Assembly: GCA_001650955.1 (NCBI GenBank)
Contig: LXYP01000014.1
Span: forward strand, 1 to 64,000
Direction: 5' to 3'
DNA from: Sphingomonadales bacterium EhC05
GTDB lineage: Bacteria > Pseudomonadota > Alphaproteobacteria > Sphingomonadales > Sphingomonadaceae
Length of the DNA: 64,000 bases
In this document: piece after piece, positions 1 through 9,883 of the stretch
Layout: the number at the start of each line of letters is the position of its first letter
How positions within the stretch are numbered: position 1 is the stretch's first letter
The notes under the pieces: generated by a model
What the model was told of the DNA's origin: nothing
Databases searched by the model: none
What the model saw: the letters and a program-made list of their open reading frames with translations, nothing else
Program-made: the position numbers and the translations under genes

Positions 1-1
1 A

Positions 2-826
2 CCCCCTCCCACCCCACCGCCTCAGCCTACTCCTCCATCGGTACCTGCATTTGACTTTTCATCGGACAGCTGTGCGACGGTTCAAAATCCATTCATTATC
101 GCCCAATGCCGGGAGAGGGGGCTAACCGGCCCACCGGCAACACAGTCTGACGATAGATGTTTGGATAATGGTTCTTGCCCAACCGACGAACGTGAGGAAG
201 CGAGGGGAGTGTTGAATTCGGCTCAGTTCAATTCATTGGAAATAGATCTCAATGCGATAGAAACGGCAGCCGGCAACCCATTTTCTCAGATGTTTGGAAC
301 GGCGATCGCGTCTTTTGACCCTCCCCGAACGATGGTGAGAGGTCGCCCGACCAATGTGAAGCTCGTGATTGGCGCCAATCAGACGGTGGAGGACACAGAG
401 CGCAAAGCCAGAGATGGTGGCATGCCGGTGAGTGATCAGATCGAGACGTTCGGCAATTGGGCGTGCGCGGAACTATTTGCAGAAAATTTCACAATCCAGA
501 ACGATGCTATCCAATGTTATGCACCTGGCAATAGTCGTTTTAAAGTCATGAATTGGAGCGTTATTCCCGACCAGAAAGGCAAACAGAGCCTTCAGGTTGA
601 AGTCACATCATATGACGAAAAAGGCGGAAGAATCATTGACCAGATTCCCAGTGATGCGATCGACGTAGACGTCACAGTCAGGGTCGCAGATGCCTTGTCC
701 GACGGCGCGAATGAAGGCAGTCAGATTCTAGATGCAATCAAGAAATTCTGGTGGGCGCTGGTTGGTCTCATCGTCGCGCTGATCGCGGGAGTGCGGCTCA
801 TCTTGAAACGGGCAAAGCCTGGTTGA
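2..826 (+). CDS. Hypothetical proline-rich, tail-anchored membrane protein (5' end outside window)
   Basis: The reading frame is open from base 2 with no stop, so the gene starts upstream of the window; the TTG at 161 is only an internal codon. The visible N-terminal part is proline-rich (PPPTPPPQPTPP), then comes a Cys-containing stretch and a soluble beta-rich middle (around VRGRPTNVKLVIG and SLQVEVTSY). It ends in one hydrophobic helix (WWALVGLIVALIAGVRLIL) followed by a basic tail, so most of the protein probably sits on one side of the membrane. No family was recognised. It converges on ubiB. The existence of the gene is well supported; its function is unknown. Confidence 0.6.
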   Translation, partial: PPPTPPPQPTPPSVPAFDFSSDSCATVQNPFIIAQCRERGLTGPPATQSDDRCLDNGSCPTDEREEARGVLNSAQFNSLEIDLNAIETAAGNPFSQMFGTAIASFDPPRTMVRGRPTNVKLVIGANQTVEDTERKARDGGMPVSDQIETFGNWACAELFAENFTIQNDAIQCYAPGNSRFKVMNWSVIPDQKGKQSLQVEVTSYDEKGGRIIDQIPSDAIDVDVTVRVADALSDGANEGSQILDAIKKFWWALVGLIVALIAGVRLILKRAKPG

Positions 827-916
827 GAATATTCTAGCGGGCTTTTCTGGCTTGCTGTCGATGGAATTCGATGAGGTGGAACTGTGGCTAGCGCTGCGTG
901 GCGCGCAATTGGTTGC

Positions 917-2470
917 CTAGCTCAGCCACCAAACCGCACTGGCACCAGTTGCCCCGGAGACCAGGACCGTCAGTGCATAGCGCCAAAACCCGCCACCGCT
1001 TCCCGTCGTTCGTTTTTGCATCATGAGTTCAACCTCAGCCACTGGCAGCGAAGGCGGTGCGCCGCCTTGGCGGGGCAGTTGGGCATCGAGCCGTCGGACA
1101 ATGTCGGGTAGCATCATGAGGGTCTCGAGATCATCATTGATCCGGTCGGCGATTGCCGCCTCGGGGCCTAGCTCGCCGCGGATCCAATCTTTGACATAGG
1201 GACCGCTCGCGTCCCACATATTGATTTCAGGATTGAGGTCGGTGGCAATGCCCTCGACCATGACCATGGTTTTCTGGAGCAAAAGCAGGTGCGGCTGGGT
1301 TTCCATGTCGAAATCACGGGTGATCGCGAACAGGCCATCGAGCATGTCCCCAACGGACAATTCACTCACCGGTTTGCCGCGCATCGGTTCGCCGACGGCG
1401 CGCAAGGCTGTGGCAAAATCCTCCATGCTGTGATGGTCGGGCACATATTGCGCTTCAAAATGGATTTCGGCGACGCGTTTGTAATTGCCGGTGGTCAGGC
1501 CGTAGAGAATTTCGGCGAGCCAGAAGCGGGCTTTCTTGTTGATCCGCCCCATGATGCCGAAGTCGATGGCAACGATCGTGCCATCCGCCTTCACGAATAA
1601 ATTGCCCTGATGCATATCGGCGTGGAAATAGCCGGCTTCGATCGCCTGTTTCAGGAAGGTGCGCACCAGCCTGGTCGCGATATCATTGAGATCATGTCCG
1701 GCGGCGATCAATTCGTCGCGTTTGGAGATTTTAACGCCGTCGACCCAGTCGAGCGTCAGGACGCGGCCCGAAGTGCGGTCCCAGTCGATTTCCGGAATCT
1801 CGAATTGATCGACATTGGCCATATGTTCGGCCAGCTCCGAAGCCGAGGCGGCTTCGCGACGGAGGTCGAGTTCGCGCATCGTCCAGCGACGGAAATTGGC
1901 GATGACCAGCGCCGGGCGCAACCTCTTGGCTTCGCCGCCCAAGGCTTCGAGATGGGCGGCAGCCCATTCATATGTCTCGATATCCTGATTAAATTTCTTG
2001 ATGATTCCAGGGCGCAGTACTTTGACTGCCACGTCTTTGCCCTCGCGCGTTTTGGCGCGGTGCACCTGCGCAATCGACGCCGCGCCGACCGGATCCGGAT
2101 CGATCTCGCTATACAGCGCTTCGACGGATATTCCGAGACTGGATTCAATCTCATCCTTGATTTGTTCAAAAGCGACAGGTGGAAGATTGTCCTGCAACTC
2201 GAGCAGATCCCGCGCAGCCTCGGTCCCGATGATGTCGGGTCGGGTTGCCAGCGTCTGTCCGAGTTTGATCGCGGCGGGGCCAATCGCCTGCAGCGCGGCT
2301 GAATAGTTGGGCGTTTTGGGCTGGATCGTGCCGAGCCGCGCAATGCGAAACAAGCGGCGAACCTGCGGCGGGGTTGCTCTGTGCTTTTCGAGCTCGCGCA
2401 ATGCGCCGTGTTTGGCGAGTGTGCGGCCCCATTTGAGCAAGCGAAAAATATGCGTACGAGCTGAGGTCAT
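917..2470 (-). CDS. ubiB: Ubiquinone biosynthesis kinase-like protein UbiB
   Basis: Atypical protein-kinase-like (ABC1/ADCK) ATPase needed for ubiquinone assembly at the membrane. Visible signatures: the lysine/glutamine motif in AAIKLGQTLATRPD near residue 70, the catalytic-loop equivalent HADMHQGNLF, the metal-binding AIDFGIMGRI, and a hydrophobic C-terminus (FWRYALTVLVSGATG) that anchors the protein. The length of 517 aa is usual. It starts 9 bp after the ubiE stop on the same strand, so the two form an operon, the common arrangement in Proteobacteria. Confidence 0.95.
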   Translation of the reverse strand: MTSARTHIFRLLKWGRTLAKHGALRELEKHRATPPQVRRLFRIARLGTIQPKTPNYSAALQAIGPAAIKLGQTLATRPDIIGTEAARDLLELQDNLPPVAFEQIKDEIESSLGISVEALYSEIDPDPVGAASIAQVHRAKTREGKDVAVKVLRPGIIKKFNQDIETYEWAAAHLEALGGEAKRLRPALVIANFRRWTMRELDLRREAASASELAEHMANVDQFEIPEIDWDRTSGRVLTLDWVDGVKISKRDELIAAGHDLNDIATRLVRTFLKQAIEAGYFHADMHQGNLFVKADGTIVAIDFGIMGRINKKARFWLAEILYGLTTGNYKRVAEIHFEAQYVPDHHSMEDFATALRAVGEPMRGKPVSELSVGDMLDGLFAITRDFDMETQPHLLLLQKTMVMVEGIATDLNPEINMWDASGPYVKDWIRGELGPEAAIADRINDDLETLMMLPDIVRRLDAQLPRQGGAPPSLPVAEVELMMQKRTTGSGGGFWRYALTVLVSGATGASAVWWLS

Positions 2471-2479
2471 ATTTTTGTT

Positions 2480-3220
2480 TCAGACCTTCCAGCCGCTATG
2501 AATAGCAACCAGCCCACCCATCATCGGTTCGACTTTTGTCTGCGCGAATCCGGCGTTGCGGATCATCGCTTCGAACTTGTCCATCGAGGGAAATTTGGCG
2601 ATCGATTCGGCGAGATAGCGGTAGCTGTCTTCGTCATCTGCAATCGCCTTGCCGACTTTTGGCAGAATTTTGTGCGAATAGGTTTCATAGACTTTGTCAA
2701 AGCCGGGCCATTTGGTCTGCGAAAATTCCATACAATAGAATCGGCCTCCATATTTGAGCACCCGGTGAGCCTCCGCCAATGCCTTGTCGATATGAGTGAC
2801 ATTACGGATACCAAAGACGATTGTATAAACATCGAAATGCGCGTCTGGAAAGTTCAGTGTTTCCGCATTTTGCTCGCTCCAGACCAGTCGGCTCTCGCCT
2901 TTCTTGACCGCCCGATCGACACCTGCTGCCAGCATTTCCGCGTTAATATCCGCGACCGTAATATTTGCACCGCTATCGACCATCCGAAAGGCAATATCAC
3001 CGGTACCGCCGGCCATATCGAGGATATTTTCACCGGACTGCGGTTTGACCAAACGGACAAAACGATCTTTCCACAACCGATGAGTACCCGCGCTCATCGC
3101 ATCATTCATCACGTCATATTTGGATGCCACGCTCGAAAATACCGCACCAACTTTTCCGGTCTTCTCACTGACGTCGACCTCTTCGAAGCCGAAGGAGACG
3201 GTTTTGCTTTCGATAGCCAT
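2480..3220 (-). CDS. ubiE: Ubiquinone/menaquinone C-methyltransferase UbiE
   Basis: SAM-dependent C-methyltransferase of quinone biosynthesis. The SAM-binding motif I is DMAGGTGDIAFRM, and the family signatures (YDVMNDAMSAGTHRLWKD near the N-terminus, GIRNVTHIDKAL) are intact. The start at 3220 (MAIESKTVSFGFEEVD) gives 246 aa; the frame stays open to 3283, but that extension looks non-coding. It is the first gene of the ubiE-ubiB pair and is divergent from mutM, with about 110 bp between the two starts for both promoters. Confidence 0.95.
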   Translation of the reverse strand: MAIESKTVSFGFEEVDVSEKTGKVGAVFSSVASKYDVMNDAMSAGTHRLWKDRFVRLVKPQSGENILDMAGGTGDIAFRMVDSGANITVADINAEMLAAGVDRAVKKGESRLVWSEQNAETLNFPDAHFDVYTIVFGIRNVTHIDKALAEAHRVLKYGGRFYCMEFSQTKWPGFDKVYETYSHKILPKVGKAIADDEDSYRYLAESIAKFPSMDKFEAMIRNAGFAQTKVEPMMGGLVAIHSGWKV

Positions 3221-3328
3221 TTTTCTGCCTGTGCATATGATCTTGTTCGTTTCCCAAGTAGACGAGCCTTGGCAGCACTGCAATCACTCTGTAGCTGCCT
3301 TTTAGACCGTAATTTTTTGAGAACTGAA

Positions 3329-4141
3329 ATGCCTGAACTACCCGAGGTAGAAACGACGGTTGCTGGATTGCGGCCCGTGTTGGAAGGTCAGCGGTTGACC
3401 TTGGTGGAACCGCGCCGCGCCAACCTGAGGCGGCCCTTTCCGATCGATCTCCGCCAGCGGATGACAGGCGCGCGAGTGATCGAACTCGGCCGCCGCGCAA
3501 AATATGGTCTGATTGTAACAGACCGCGATGATGTGATGATTTTCCATCTCGGCATGTCCGGGCGATGGCGGATCGATCCGGCGGAGATTGAAAAACATGA
3601 TCATCTTGTGCTCGAAACAGAGGATGGTCGACGGCTGGTGCTCAACGACCCGAGACGATTCGGTTCTGTAGATTTGGTCCGATCTGACGAAATCGATAGC
3701 TTCGCCCCGTTCGCCGTCATGGGTCCAGAACCGCTGGGCGATGATTTCACCGGCCGTTATCTCAAGGCGGCGACTAAAGACCGCAAGGCCCCGATCAAGC
3801 AATTGCTGCTGGATCAAAGAACGGTTGCCGGACTGGGCAATATCTATGTTTGCGAAGCATTGCATATGGCTGGAATATCGCCAGCGAAGATCGGCGGCCA
3901 GATTTCCGGACCACGTTATGACAAGTTGGTTATCGCTATTAAACAGGTGCTCAAGGCTGCGATTGCTGCTGGTGGGTCTAGTTTGCGCGATTTTGTTCGA
4001 CCGGACGGGGAACTGGGTTATTTCGCCAAGGATTGGCTGGTCTATGGTCGCGAAGGCCAGGCTTGTCATTGCGGTGCGCTGGTGCTGCGTCGCGTCGATA
4101 GTGGCAGGTCGACATTTTACTGCCGGAAATGCCAGAAATAG
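3329..4141 (+). CDS. mutM: Formamidopyrimidine-DNA glycosylase (Fpg/MutM)
   Basis: Base-excision repair glycosylase/AP lyase for oxidised purines such as 8-oxoguanine. The start is fixed by the catalytic N-terminus MPELPEVETT (Pro2 is the Schiff-base nucleophile after Met removal). The C-terminal zinc finger CHCGA...FYCRKCQK is complete. The length is 270 aa. The same frame is open far upstream to 2498, but that region is antisense to ubiE and is not part of the protein. Confidence 0.96.
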   Translation: MPELPEVETTVAGLRPVLEGQRLTLVEPRRANLRRPFPIDLRQRMTGARVIELGRRAKYGLIVTDRDDVMIFHLGMSGRWRIDPAEIEKHDHLVLETEDGRRLVLNDPRRFGSVDLVRSDEIDSFAPFAVMGPEPLGDDFTGRYLKAATKDRKAPIKQLLLDQRTVAGLGNIYVCEALHMAGISPAKIGGQISGPRYDKLVIAIKQVLKAAIAAGGSSLRDFVRPDGELGYFAKDWLVYGREGQACHCGALVLRRVDSGRSTFYCRKCQK

Positions 4142-4255
4142 CGGCTGGACTAAGCTATTGACGAGAATCATCGCCCACGCTATTGCCCGCCGACTTAGGC
4201 CGCGATCGCATTAGTGATTCACGGCGATCCAATTTCAGAATTTTGAGGAAATTTC

Positions 4256-4519
4256 ATGGCTAACACGCCGCAAGCAAAAAAACGTATCCGTCGCAACGGA
4301 CGCCGCACGGTCATAAACAAAAACCGGGTGAGCCAGATTCGTACCAAAATCAAAGCGGTTGATGCTGCTCTGGAAGCCGGCGACAAACAAGCCGCAACCG
4401 AAGCATTGGCTGCAGCCCAGCCAGAAATGGCACGCGGCGTGGCCAAGGGCCTGTTCCATAAGAATACGGTGGCTCGCAAGTTCAGCCGTTTGACAAAGAA
4501 AGTTGCCGCACTGGGTTAA
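4256..4519 (+). CDS. rpsT: 30S ribosomal protein S20
   Basis: Primary 16S rRNA-binding protein of the small subunit, 87 aa, highly basic, beginning [19 protein letters not shown] and ending with the typical [20 protein letters not shown] well-spaced GAGGAAATTTC ribosome site precedes the ATG. It is followed by a clear Rho-independent terminator, so it is transcribed alone. Its position near dnaA is the usual alphaproteobacterial arrangement. Confidence 0.97.
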   Translation: MANTPQAKKRIRRNGRRTVINKNRVSQIRTKIKAVDAALEAGDKQAATEALAAAQPEMARGVAKGLFHKNTVARKFSRLTKKVAALG

Positions 4520-4545
4520 GCTCTTTGCGCATCTAAAAAGACAGA

Positions 4546-4574
4546 CCCGCCCCTCAACTGGCGGGTTTTCTTTT
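4546..4574 (+). terminator. Rho-independent terminator of rpsT
   Basis: The 6-bp GC stem CCCGCC / GGCGGG with an 8-base loop is followed by TTTTCTTTT, 26 bases after the rpsT stop codon. Confidence 0.9.
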
Positions 4575-4840
4575 GCAATTTTCCCAAGTGAAATTTCAGA
4601 CCGGCATCACCTCTGGATGATCGAACCCTCGACGACGACGAACCAATTTTTGCGGATATGCCGGGCTGTCGAAACAAAATCCGGCCGCGCAACTTTCAGG
4701 CGGATGACTATTTTGCTTGTGGACTCGCTCCCAAGTGGTCCAAGCTCATCGATAATGTTAACTCATCGTCGTTCAAAAACGGTTCAGCCAGCTTATGCTA
4801 CCGGCAACTCCGACGATGGAGGCAAGCTGAAGGAAAAACT
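4575..4840. other. Gap between the rpsT terminator and the DUF4136 lipoprotein gene
   Basis: No gene is supported here. Some frames stay open but show no ribosome site or recognisable protein. The stretch presumably holds the promoter of the downstream lipoprotein gene. No DnaA box or iteron array was seen. Confidence 0.4.
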
Positions 4841-5488
4841 ATGACTATTCCTCGTAAGATATCACTACTGGCTCCGCTTGCATTGTTGACACTGAGCGCA
4901 TGTGCAACGCCTTTTCGTGCCGATGTACAGCGTTTCGTTGCGCTGCCTGATACGACCGGACAAAGCTTTGCCGTTGTTGCGGCTGATCCCGATCTCAGCG
5001 GTGGGTTGGAATTCGGGCAATATGCTACGCTCGTCGAGCAGCGTATGTCTCAGCTTGGCTACAGGCTGAGCGAAGATCCTGCGGCGGCAGAATTGATCGT
5101 CAGCATGGACTATGATGTCGACAAAGGACGAGAAAAAGTTGTCTCAGATTTTGACCCGTTTTTTGCTCCTATCGGATTTCGTGGCCATCGTGGTTTCTAC
5201 GGCAGACATCGCTATCGCTATGGTTTCAACGACCCGTTTCTTTTCGGAGGAGCCGGATTTTCTGGCTATGGCGGCGTTCGAAGTTTTACCGTTTATACGA
5301 CCGAACTGGACCTGAAGATTGACCGCGCTGTCGACGGTGAGCGGCTGTTTGAAGGCAAAGCAGAGGCTATGTCTCGCTCCAAAAGCCTTACCTATCTCGT
5401 GCCCAATTTGGTTGAAGCCATGTTCACCAATTTTCCGGGTAACAGCGGCGAGAGCGTAAGGATTTCGGTGGCACCTGAAAAGAAATGA
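4841..5488 (+). CDS. DUF4136-type lipoprotein
   Basis: 215-aa lipoprotein with the signal peptide MTIPRKISLLAPLALLTLSAC; the cysteine of the LSAC lipobox is the lipidation site. The mature part resembles the DUF4136 family of proteobacterial envelope lipoproteins (VVAADPDLSGGLEFGQYATLVEQRM, then AELIVSMDYDV), with a Gly/Phe/Arg-rich insert in the middle (FRGHRGFYGRHRYRYGF). The start at 4841 follows an AAGGA ribosome site. It converges on dnaA, with 12 bp between the stops. The biochemical function of the family is not established. Confidence 0.8.
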   Translation: MTIPRKISLLAPLALLTLSACATPFRADVQRFVALPDTTGQSFAVVAADPDLSGGLEFGQYATLVEQRMSQLGYRLSEDPAAAELIVSMDYDVDKGREKVVSDFDPFFAPIGFRGHRGFYGRHRYRYGFNDPFLFGGAGFSGYGGVRSFTVYTTELDLKIDRAVDGERLFEGKAEAMSRSKSLTYLVPNLVEAMFTNFPGNSGESVRISVAPEKK

Positions 5489-5500
5489 AGGCCGCGCCCG

Positions 5501-6949
5501 TCAGCTTTCGAGCTGACGGAGCAGCATCCGGACATCATTGTCCATTTCGCTATCTTCTCCGCGCAATTGTTCGACCAGTTTTACGGCGTGAATGACCGTA
5601 CTGTGATCACGACCACCAAATTTCCGGCCAATTTCCGGATAGCTGCGCGGTGTCATAACCTTGGCAAGATACATCGCCACCTGCCGCGGGCGGGCCACTG
5701 CGCGGGCGCGGCGTTTAGATGACATCTCATTTCGTTCCAGCCGATAATATTCGCAGACAGTCCGCTGGATTTCGTCAATTGTAATACGGCGCCGGCAAGC
5801 GCTCAGGATATCCGACAATTGTTCTTCGGCCAGCTCCTTGGATATCTCTCTGCCCGTCAGCTGGGCATAGGCAAGAAGTTTGTTCAAACCGCCTTCCAGC
5901 TCGCGCAAGTTACGGCTGATCGTGCGAGCAAGAAATTCGACGACATCTTCAGAAACCTGCTGATGCGGCATCGACGCGAGCCGGTGCTGCAATATATCGC
6001 GGCGCAGTTCGAGGCCGGCTGACTGAATATCGGCCACCAGACCCATTGAGAGGCGAGATAACAGGCGCTGATCAACACCGTCTAACGCCTGGGGTGGTCG
6101 ATCCGCAGCTACGACGACGCGTTTGCCCTGACTAATGAGAGTATCAATCGTGTGTAGAAATTCTTCCTGCGTGGAGATTTTGCCAACAATGAATTGGATA
6201 TCATCGATCATCAGCAAATCCGCGTCGCGCAAGGATGCCTTGAATTCCATCGCCTCATTGCGGCGCATGGCGGAAACAAATTCAATCATGAACCGTTCGG
6301 CCGACATGTAAACTATCTTCGACGTTGGAAAGACTTCGCGGTAGGCGTGACCAATTGCGTGCATCAAATGGGTCTTGCCTTGACCGGTAGATGATTGGAG
6401 ATAGAGCGGAGAGAATAGTGGTTTCTCTTCAGCGGCCGTACGCTGAGCCGCATTGAGTGCCAAGACATTGGAATTACCAGGAATGAATTCTTCAAAAGTC
6501 ATGCGCGGATCAAGGTCGAGCCGGAAGCGATTGCGCTGTTCGGTGCTATTTTGATCACTCATCTCGGCAGAATTGGTTTTTTTGACTTTCGCAATTTGAG
6601 CCGATCCCGCCTTGGCCGCAAATATGATGGCGGCAATGTCAGGATGGTGCGCTTTCCAAGCCAGTAGCAGTCGATCCGCATAGCGGTCGCGCACCCAATT
6701 GGCGGCAAATTCTGAGGGCAGCGTAAGGTGTAATTCACCTTCGCTGACAACAAAATGCGACAGTTTGATCGGTTTTATCCATTGCCCAAATATCTGAGCA
6801 CCCAAATCCCGGCGTAATCCGGAACAAATCTTCTGCCAAATGAGATCTAGATCAGCGGCTTCATTCGTTTGCGCACCTGTTGTCCCATCATCCGATATTC
6901 CGCCGCCTAAATTTCCTGCGCTTCGTTCCACCAATATCCCCCGATACAC
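5501..6949 (-). CDS. dnaA: Chromosomal replication initiator DnaA
   Basis: AAA+ replication initiator, 482 aa. Visible parts: an N-terminal oligomerisation domain (IWQKICSGLRRDLGAQIFGQWI), the nucleotide-binding motif TGQGKTHLMHAIGHAY, the Walker B motif LLMIDDIQFI, sensor residues in RLLSRLSMGL, and the C-terminal DnaA-box-binding domain ending in GGRDHSTVIHAVK. The first glycine of GxxxxGKT is serine here (SSTGQGKT). The start is uncertain by up to about 30 codons. Strand and position fit the rpsT-dnaA neighbourhood of alphaproteobacteria. Confidence 0.95.
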   Translation of the reverse strand: MYRGILVERSAGNLGGGISDDGTTGAQTNEAADLDLIWQKICSGLRRDLGAQIFGQWIKPIKLSHFVVSEGELHLTLPSEFAANWVRDRYADRLLLAWKAHHPDIAAIIFAAKAGSAQIAKVKKTNSAEMSDQNSTEQRNRFRLDLDPRMTFEEFIPGNSNVLALNAAQRTAAEEKPLFSPLYLQSSTGQGKTHLMHAIGHAYREVFPTSKIVYMSAERFMIEFVSAMRRNEAMEFKASLRDADLLMIDDIQFIVGKISTQEEFLHTIDTLISQGKRVVVAADRPPQALDGVDQRLLSRLSMGLVADIQSAGLELRRDILQHRLASMPHQQVSEDVVEFLARTISRNLRELEGGLNKLLAYAQLTGREISKELAEEQLSDILSACRRRITIDEIQRTVCEYYRLERNEMSSKRRARAVARPRQVAMYLAKVMTPRSYPEIGRKFGGRDHSTVIHAVKLVEQLRGEDSEMDNDVRMLLRQLES

Positions 6950-7446
6950 CCTCTATGATCTGCCTGATCGCAAGATCATTCATCGACTGAAGAGCCATCA
7001 TGCCCCTGCGCTTAATACCTCCGGCCAAGGAAGATCGACCGAGCGCAAGAATCCCAATGTTGAAATCATGTCTCAACCATCATTTTGAAATTCAATTGGG
7101 TCTAGATTTTTCATCTACGACCACCGGCCGATGACTATTACTAGGCGCGGCGGAGTGAGTCGATCAAGAGCGCCGTCGTAAAAAAAGTGAAATATTTTAA
7201 TTGACAGAGGCAAGCTCTGGAAATCTATAAATATCTTTTTAAATATCTGATATAAAACAATTATATCCTGTGGATAAGCAGGTATTGGCTGCGAATCGCG
7301 GAGTCAGCTCAGGTTGAGAGAAACTGTGGTACCGAAGCCACTAAATGTCATTTCGGCCGGATGAGCTGCGAGTAAGTTGGAAAGAAGCTTGCCAAAGCGG
7401 CTGGGTTTTGGCAATGGCCGCCTCGTTCATAGGATTTGTTCCTGTG
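6950..7446. other. Long intergenic region upstream of dnaA with an AT-rich tract
   Basis: About 500 bp between dnaA and tRNA-Val. The part from about 7185 to 7268 is strongly A/T-rich with several TATAAATAT- and AAATATCTGATAT-like segments, and is followed at once by one perfect DnaA box. Open frames here lack ribosome sites and family resemblance. The region probably holds the dnaA promoter. Confidence 0.5.
7269..7277 (-). promoter_or_regulatory. Consensus DnaA box upstream of dnaA
   Basis: TGTGGATAA on the + strand is the exact complement of the consensus box TTATCCACA. It lies 320 bp upstream of the annotated dnaA start, at the edge of an AT-rich tract. Autoregulation of dnaA is the simplest reading. 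Only one perfect box was found, so it is weak evidence for oriC. Confidence 0.6.
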
Positions 7447-7522
<76 letters not shown>

Positions 7523-7600
7523 TTTTTGGGAGCAAGCTCTGTCCGAGGGACAGGGGTCCCTTAAGATCTTCAGCGAAAGCATGGACTTTCCTGAAAACAA

Positions 7601-8185
7601 CTATTCCGACAGCGTCTCCTCCATCAATGCTGCTGCTTTTGGACCATCCCAGTCCATCGCACCGATCACTCGCCATACCTCCTTCCCTCGGGCGTCATAT
7701 AAAACCGTAGTTGGCATCAATCCGGAGCCAAACCCAAAACTCAAACCGTTTTCTGGATCAATATAGGGTTCCAGTTCGGTAAATCTCGCTCGCTCAAAAA
7801 ACGGATCCACCTTCTCGGCACCCTGGATATCTTGAGATACGACCAGGACTTTGAGTCTGTCTTTTTCGCGGATGGCAAGTTCGTCGAGCATCGGCATCTC
7901 GACAATGCAAGGTGCGCACCATGTCGCCCAAATGTTGACCAGTACAGGCTTCCCGATGAAATTGCTGAGCTGGACGGTGCTGCCGTCAGGTGCCTGAAAT
8001 GGCGTTTCGACCATTTCGGTACCGCGAAGAGAAATGTCGAGCTTGCCGACTAGCCCGCCTTCACTTTCAATTGTTTCACCGTCAATAGACCCTTCGTCTT
8101 GATCAAGTTCTTGCTCCGCCTGATTGGACGTTCTATCGCAGGCGGATAAGGACAATATTGTTGCTGCCAGAAGGATCGTACGCAT
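7601..8185 (-). CDS. TlpA-family thioredoxin-like lipoprotein
   Basis: 194-aa membrane-anchored thiol-disulfide protein of the TlpA/ResA type. The start at 8185 gives the lipoprotein signal [16 protein letters not shown]. After an acidic linker comes the thioredoxin fold with the active site WATWCAPC and a following EMPML. Such proteins act in the periplasm on cysteines, for example in cytochrome c or oxidase assembly. It is divergent from argH with only 28 bp between the two starts, so their promoters overlap the opposite genes. Confidence 0.88.
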   Translation of the reverse strand: MRTILLAATILSLSACDRTSNQAEQELDQDEGSIDGETIESEGGLVGKLDISLRGTEMVETPFQAPDGSTVQLSNFIGKPVLVNIWATWCAPCIVEMPMLDELAIREKDRLKVLVVSQDIQGAEKVDPFFERARFTELEPYIDPENGLSFGFGSGLMPTTVLYDARGKEVWRVIGAMDWDGPKAAALMEETLSE

Positions 8186-8213
8186 TACTGAAGTCACGAA
8201 AAGTTCCAATGCA

Positions 8214-9590
8214 ATGTGGGGCGGCAGGTTTGCCGATGGCCCTTCATCAATCATGCGCGAGATAAACGCCTCAATCCCGTTCGACAAGAAGTTATGGCGG
8301 CAGGATATTCGGGCGAGCCTTGCTCATGTAGCGATGCTTGCGGAAACCGGAATTGTGGAAGCGGAAGACGCGACACAGATCATTCAGGGTCTCAACCAGA
8401 TTGCGCAGGAATTTGAGGCCAAGGGCATTGCTGAAAATCTGGATCTGGAAGATATCCATATGCACGTCGAGGCCCGGCTTGCGGAAATCATTGGCCCTGT
8501 CGCCGGCCGGCTGCACACGGCAAGGTCGCGTAACGATCAGGTTGCGACGGATTTCAAGCTTTGGGTGCGGGATGCCATGGATATGGTCGATGATGCATTG
8601 GAGGCGCTGCAGTCAGTCTTGATTACACGGGCGGAGGAACATGCCGAAACGATCATGCCCGGCTTCACCCATTTGCAGTCGGCCCAGCCCGTGAGCCTCG
8701 GCCACCATTTGATGGCTTATTATGAAATGTTCCGACGCGATCGGATGCGTTTTTCGGATGCGCGATCCCGGCTTAACGAATCGCCGCTCGGCGCGGCCGC
8801 CTTGGCCGGTACCGGTTTTCCGATTGACCGGAACAAAACAGCCGTGATGCTTGGTTTTGACCGTCCGACGTCCAACTCGCTCGATTCGGTATCGGATCGC
8901 GATTTTGCGCTCGATTATCTAATGGCCGCCACGCAGTGCAGTTTGCACCTGTCCCGGCTGGCGGAGGAATTTGTCATCTGGGCAAGCCAACCCTTCGGGT
9001 TCATCAAGCTTCCGGATAGTTTTTCTACCGGTTCATCGATCATGCCGCAAAAGCGCAATCCGGATGCAGCCGAGCTCGTGCGCGGACATTCGGGGCGCAT
9101 TGCTGGGGCGATGACTGCGCTTGTGATGACGATGAAGGGGCTGCCGCTCGCTTATTCTAAAGATATGCAGGACGACAAGCCACCGGTATTTGAGGCGCAT
9201 GATCTGCTGGGGCTCAGCTTGTCGGCCATGACCGGGATGATTGCTGAGGTGGCGTTCAACGAGGTGAAAATGCGCGAGCTTGCTGAATCTGGATTTTCTA
9301 CCGCGACGGATTTTGCCGATTGGCTGGTGCGGGAGGCGAAGTTGCCATTTCGCGAAGCCCATCATGTCACCGGAGAGGTTGTAGCCTTGGCCGAGAAACA
9401 GGGCTGTGGACTGGCTGAACTCACGCTCGAACAATTTCAGATCATCGACGCGCGAATTTCCAAAAATGTGTTCGACGTTTTGAGTATTGATGCTTCTGTC
9501 GCCAGTCGTCTAAGCTATGGCGGTACTGCGCCCAATCAAGTGAAGGTTCAGATAGGGCAAGCCAAACAGGATCTGGGACTCGAGGACTGA
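8214..9590 (+). CDS. argH: Argininosuccinate lyase
   Basis: Last step of arginine synthesis (argininosuccinate to arginine and fumarate). 458 aa starting [21 protein letters not shown]. Family hallmarks are [18 protein letters not shown] and the signature loop [20 protein letters not shown] with its catalytic serine. The frame is open upstream to 8124, inside the divergent TlpA gene, but homologous proteins begin at the Met chosen. It leads the run argH-lptM-lysA-siroheme synthase-DUF2721. Confidence 0.96.
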   Translation: MWGGRFADGPSSIMREINASIPFDKKLWRQDIRASLAHVAMLAETGIVEAEDATQIIQGLNQIAQEFEAKGIAENLDLEDIHMHVEARLAEIIGPVAGRLHTARSRNDQVATDFKLWVRDAMDMVDDALEALQSVLITRAEEHAETIMPGFTHLQSAQPVSLGHHLMAYYEMFRRDRMRFSDARSRLNESPLGAAALAGTGFPIDRNKTAVMLGFDRPTSNSLDSVSDRDFALDYLMAATQCSLHLSRLAEEFVIWASQPFGFIKLPDSFSTGSSIMPQKRNPDAAELVRGHSGRIAGAMTALVMTMKGLPLAYSKDMQDDKPPVFEAHDLLGLSLSAMTGMIAEVAFNEVKMRELAESGFSTATDFADWLVREAKLPFREAHHVTGEVVALAEKQGCGLAELTLEQFQIIDARISKNVFDVLSIDASVASRLSYGGTAPNQVKVQIGQAKQDLGLED

Positions 9591-9591
9591 T

Positions 9592-9843
9592 ATGAACAAG
9601 CGATGGTCAGTGGGAATTTTGATGATCGGAACCGTGTTGCTGGCAGCGTGCGGCAATCGCGGCGAATTGGAGCCGCCTAAGGGTCAGTCGCTCCCGCCTG
9701 CCGTTTTTGGTGAACCTCAAGCACCCACCAGTGATGATTTACTCCGTCCGTCCACCCAGGCCCAACCGGAACGGAGCGATGAATTGCTTCGCCGTTCGGA
9801 AAAACGCCAAGACGACAAGTTTGATCTACCGCCTCCTGGCTGA
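9592..9843 (+). CDS. lptM: Small lipoprotein, LptM (YifL)-like
   Basis: 83-aa lipoprotein: signal MNKRWSVGILMIGTVLLAAC, then the short conserved segment GNRGELEPP followed by a Pro/Gln-rich tail. The post-cysteine motif matches the LptM family, which assists oxidative maturation of the LPS translocon LptDE. Its place between argH and lysA, with the ATG 1 base after the argH stop, agrees with this. The symbol is given on motif and context only. Confidence 0.75.
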   Translation: MNKRWSVGILMIGTVLLAACGNRGELEPPKGQSLPPAVFGEPQAPTSDDLLRPSTQAQPERSDELLRRSEKRQDDKFDLPPPG

Positions 9844-9883
9844 TCTGCCCCCTAGTAACCCGCTAAAGTGAAGGCTTGTTTCC

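Noticed and set aside
2498-3328. Long upstream extension of the mutM frame
   Set aside because: It is antisense to ubiE. Fpg needs the N-terminal MPE sequence, which fixes the start at 3329.
3338-4171. 277-codon open frame antisense to mutM
   Set aside because: Shadow of the mutM coding sequence; no family resemblance.
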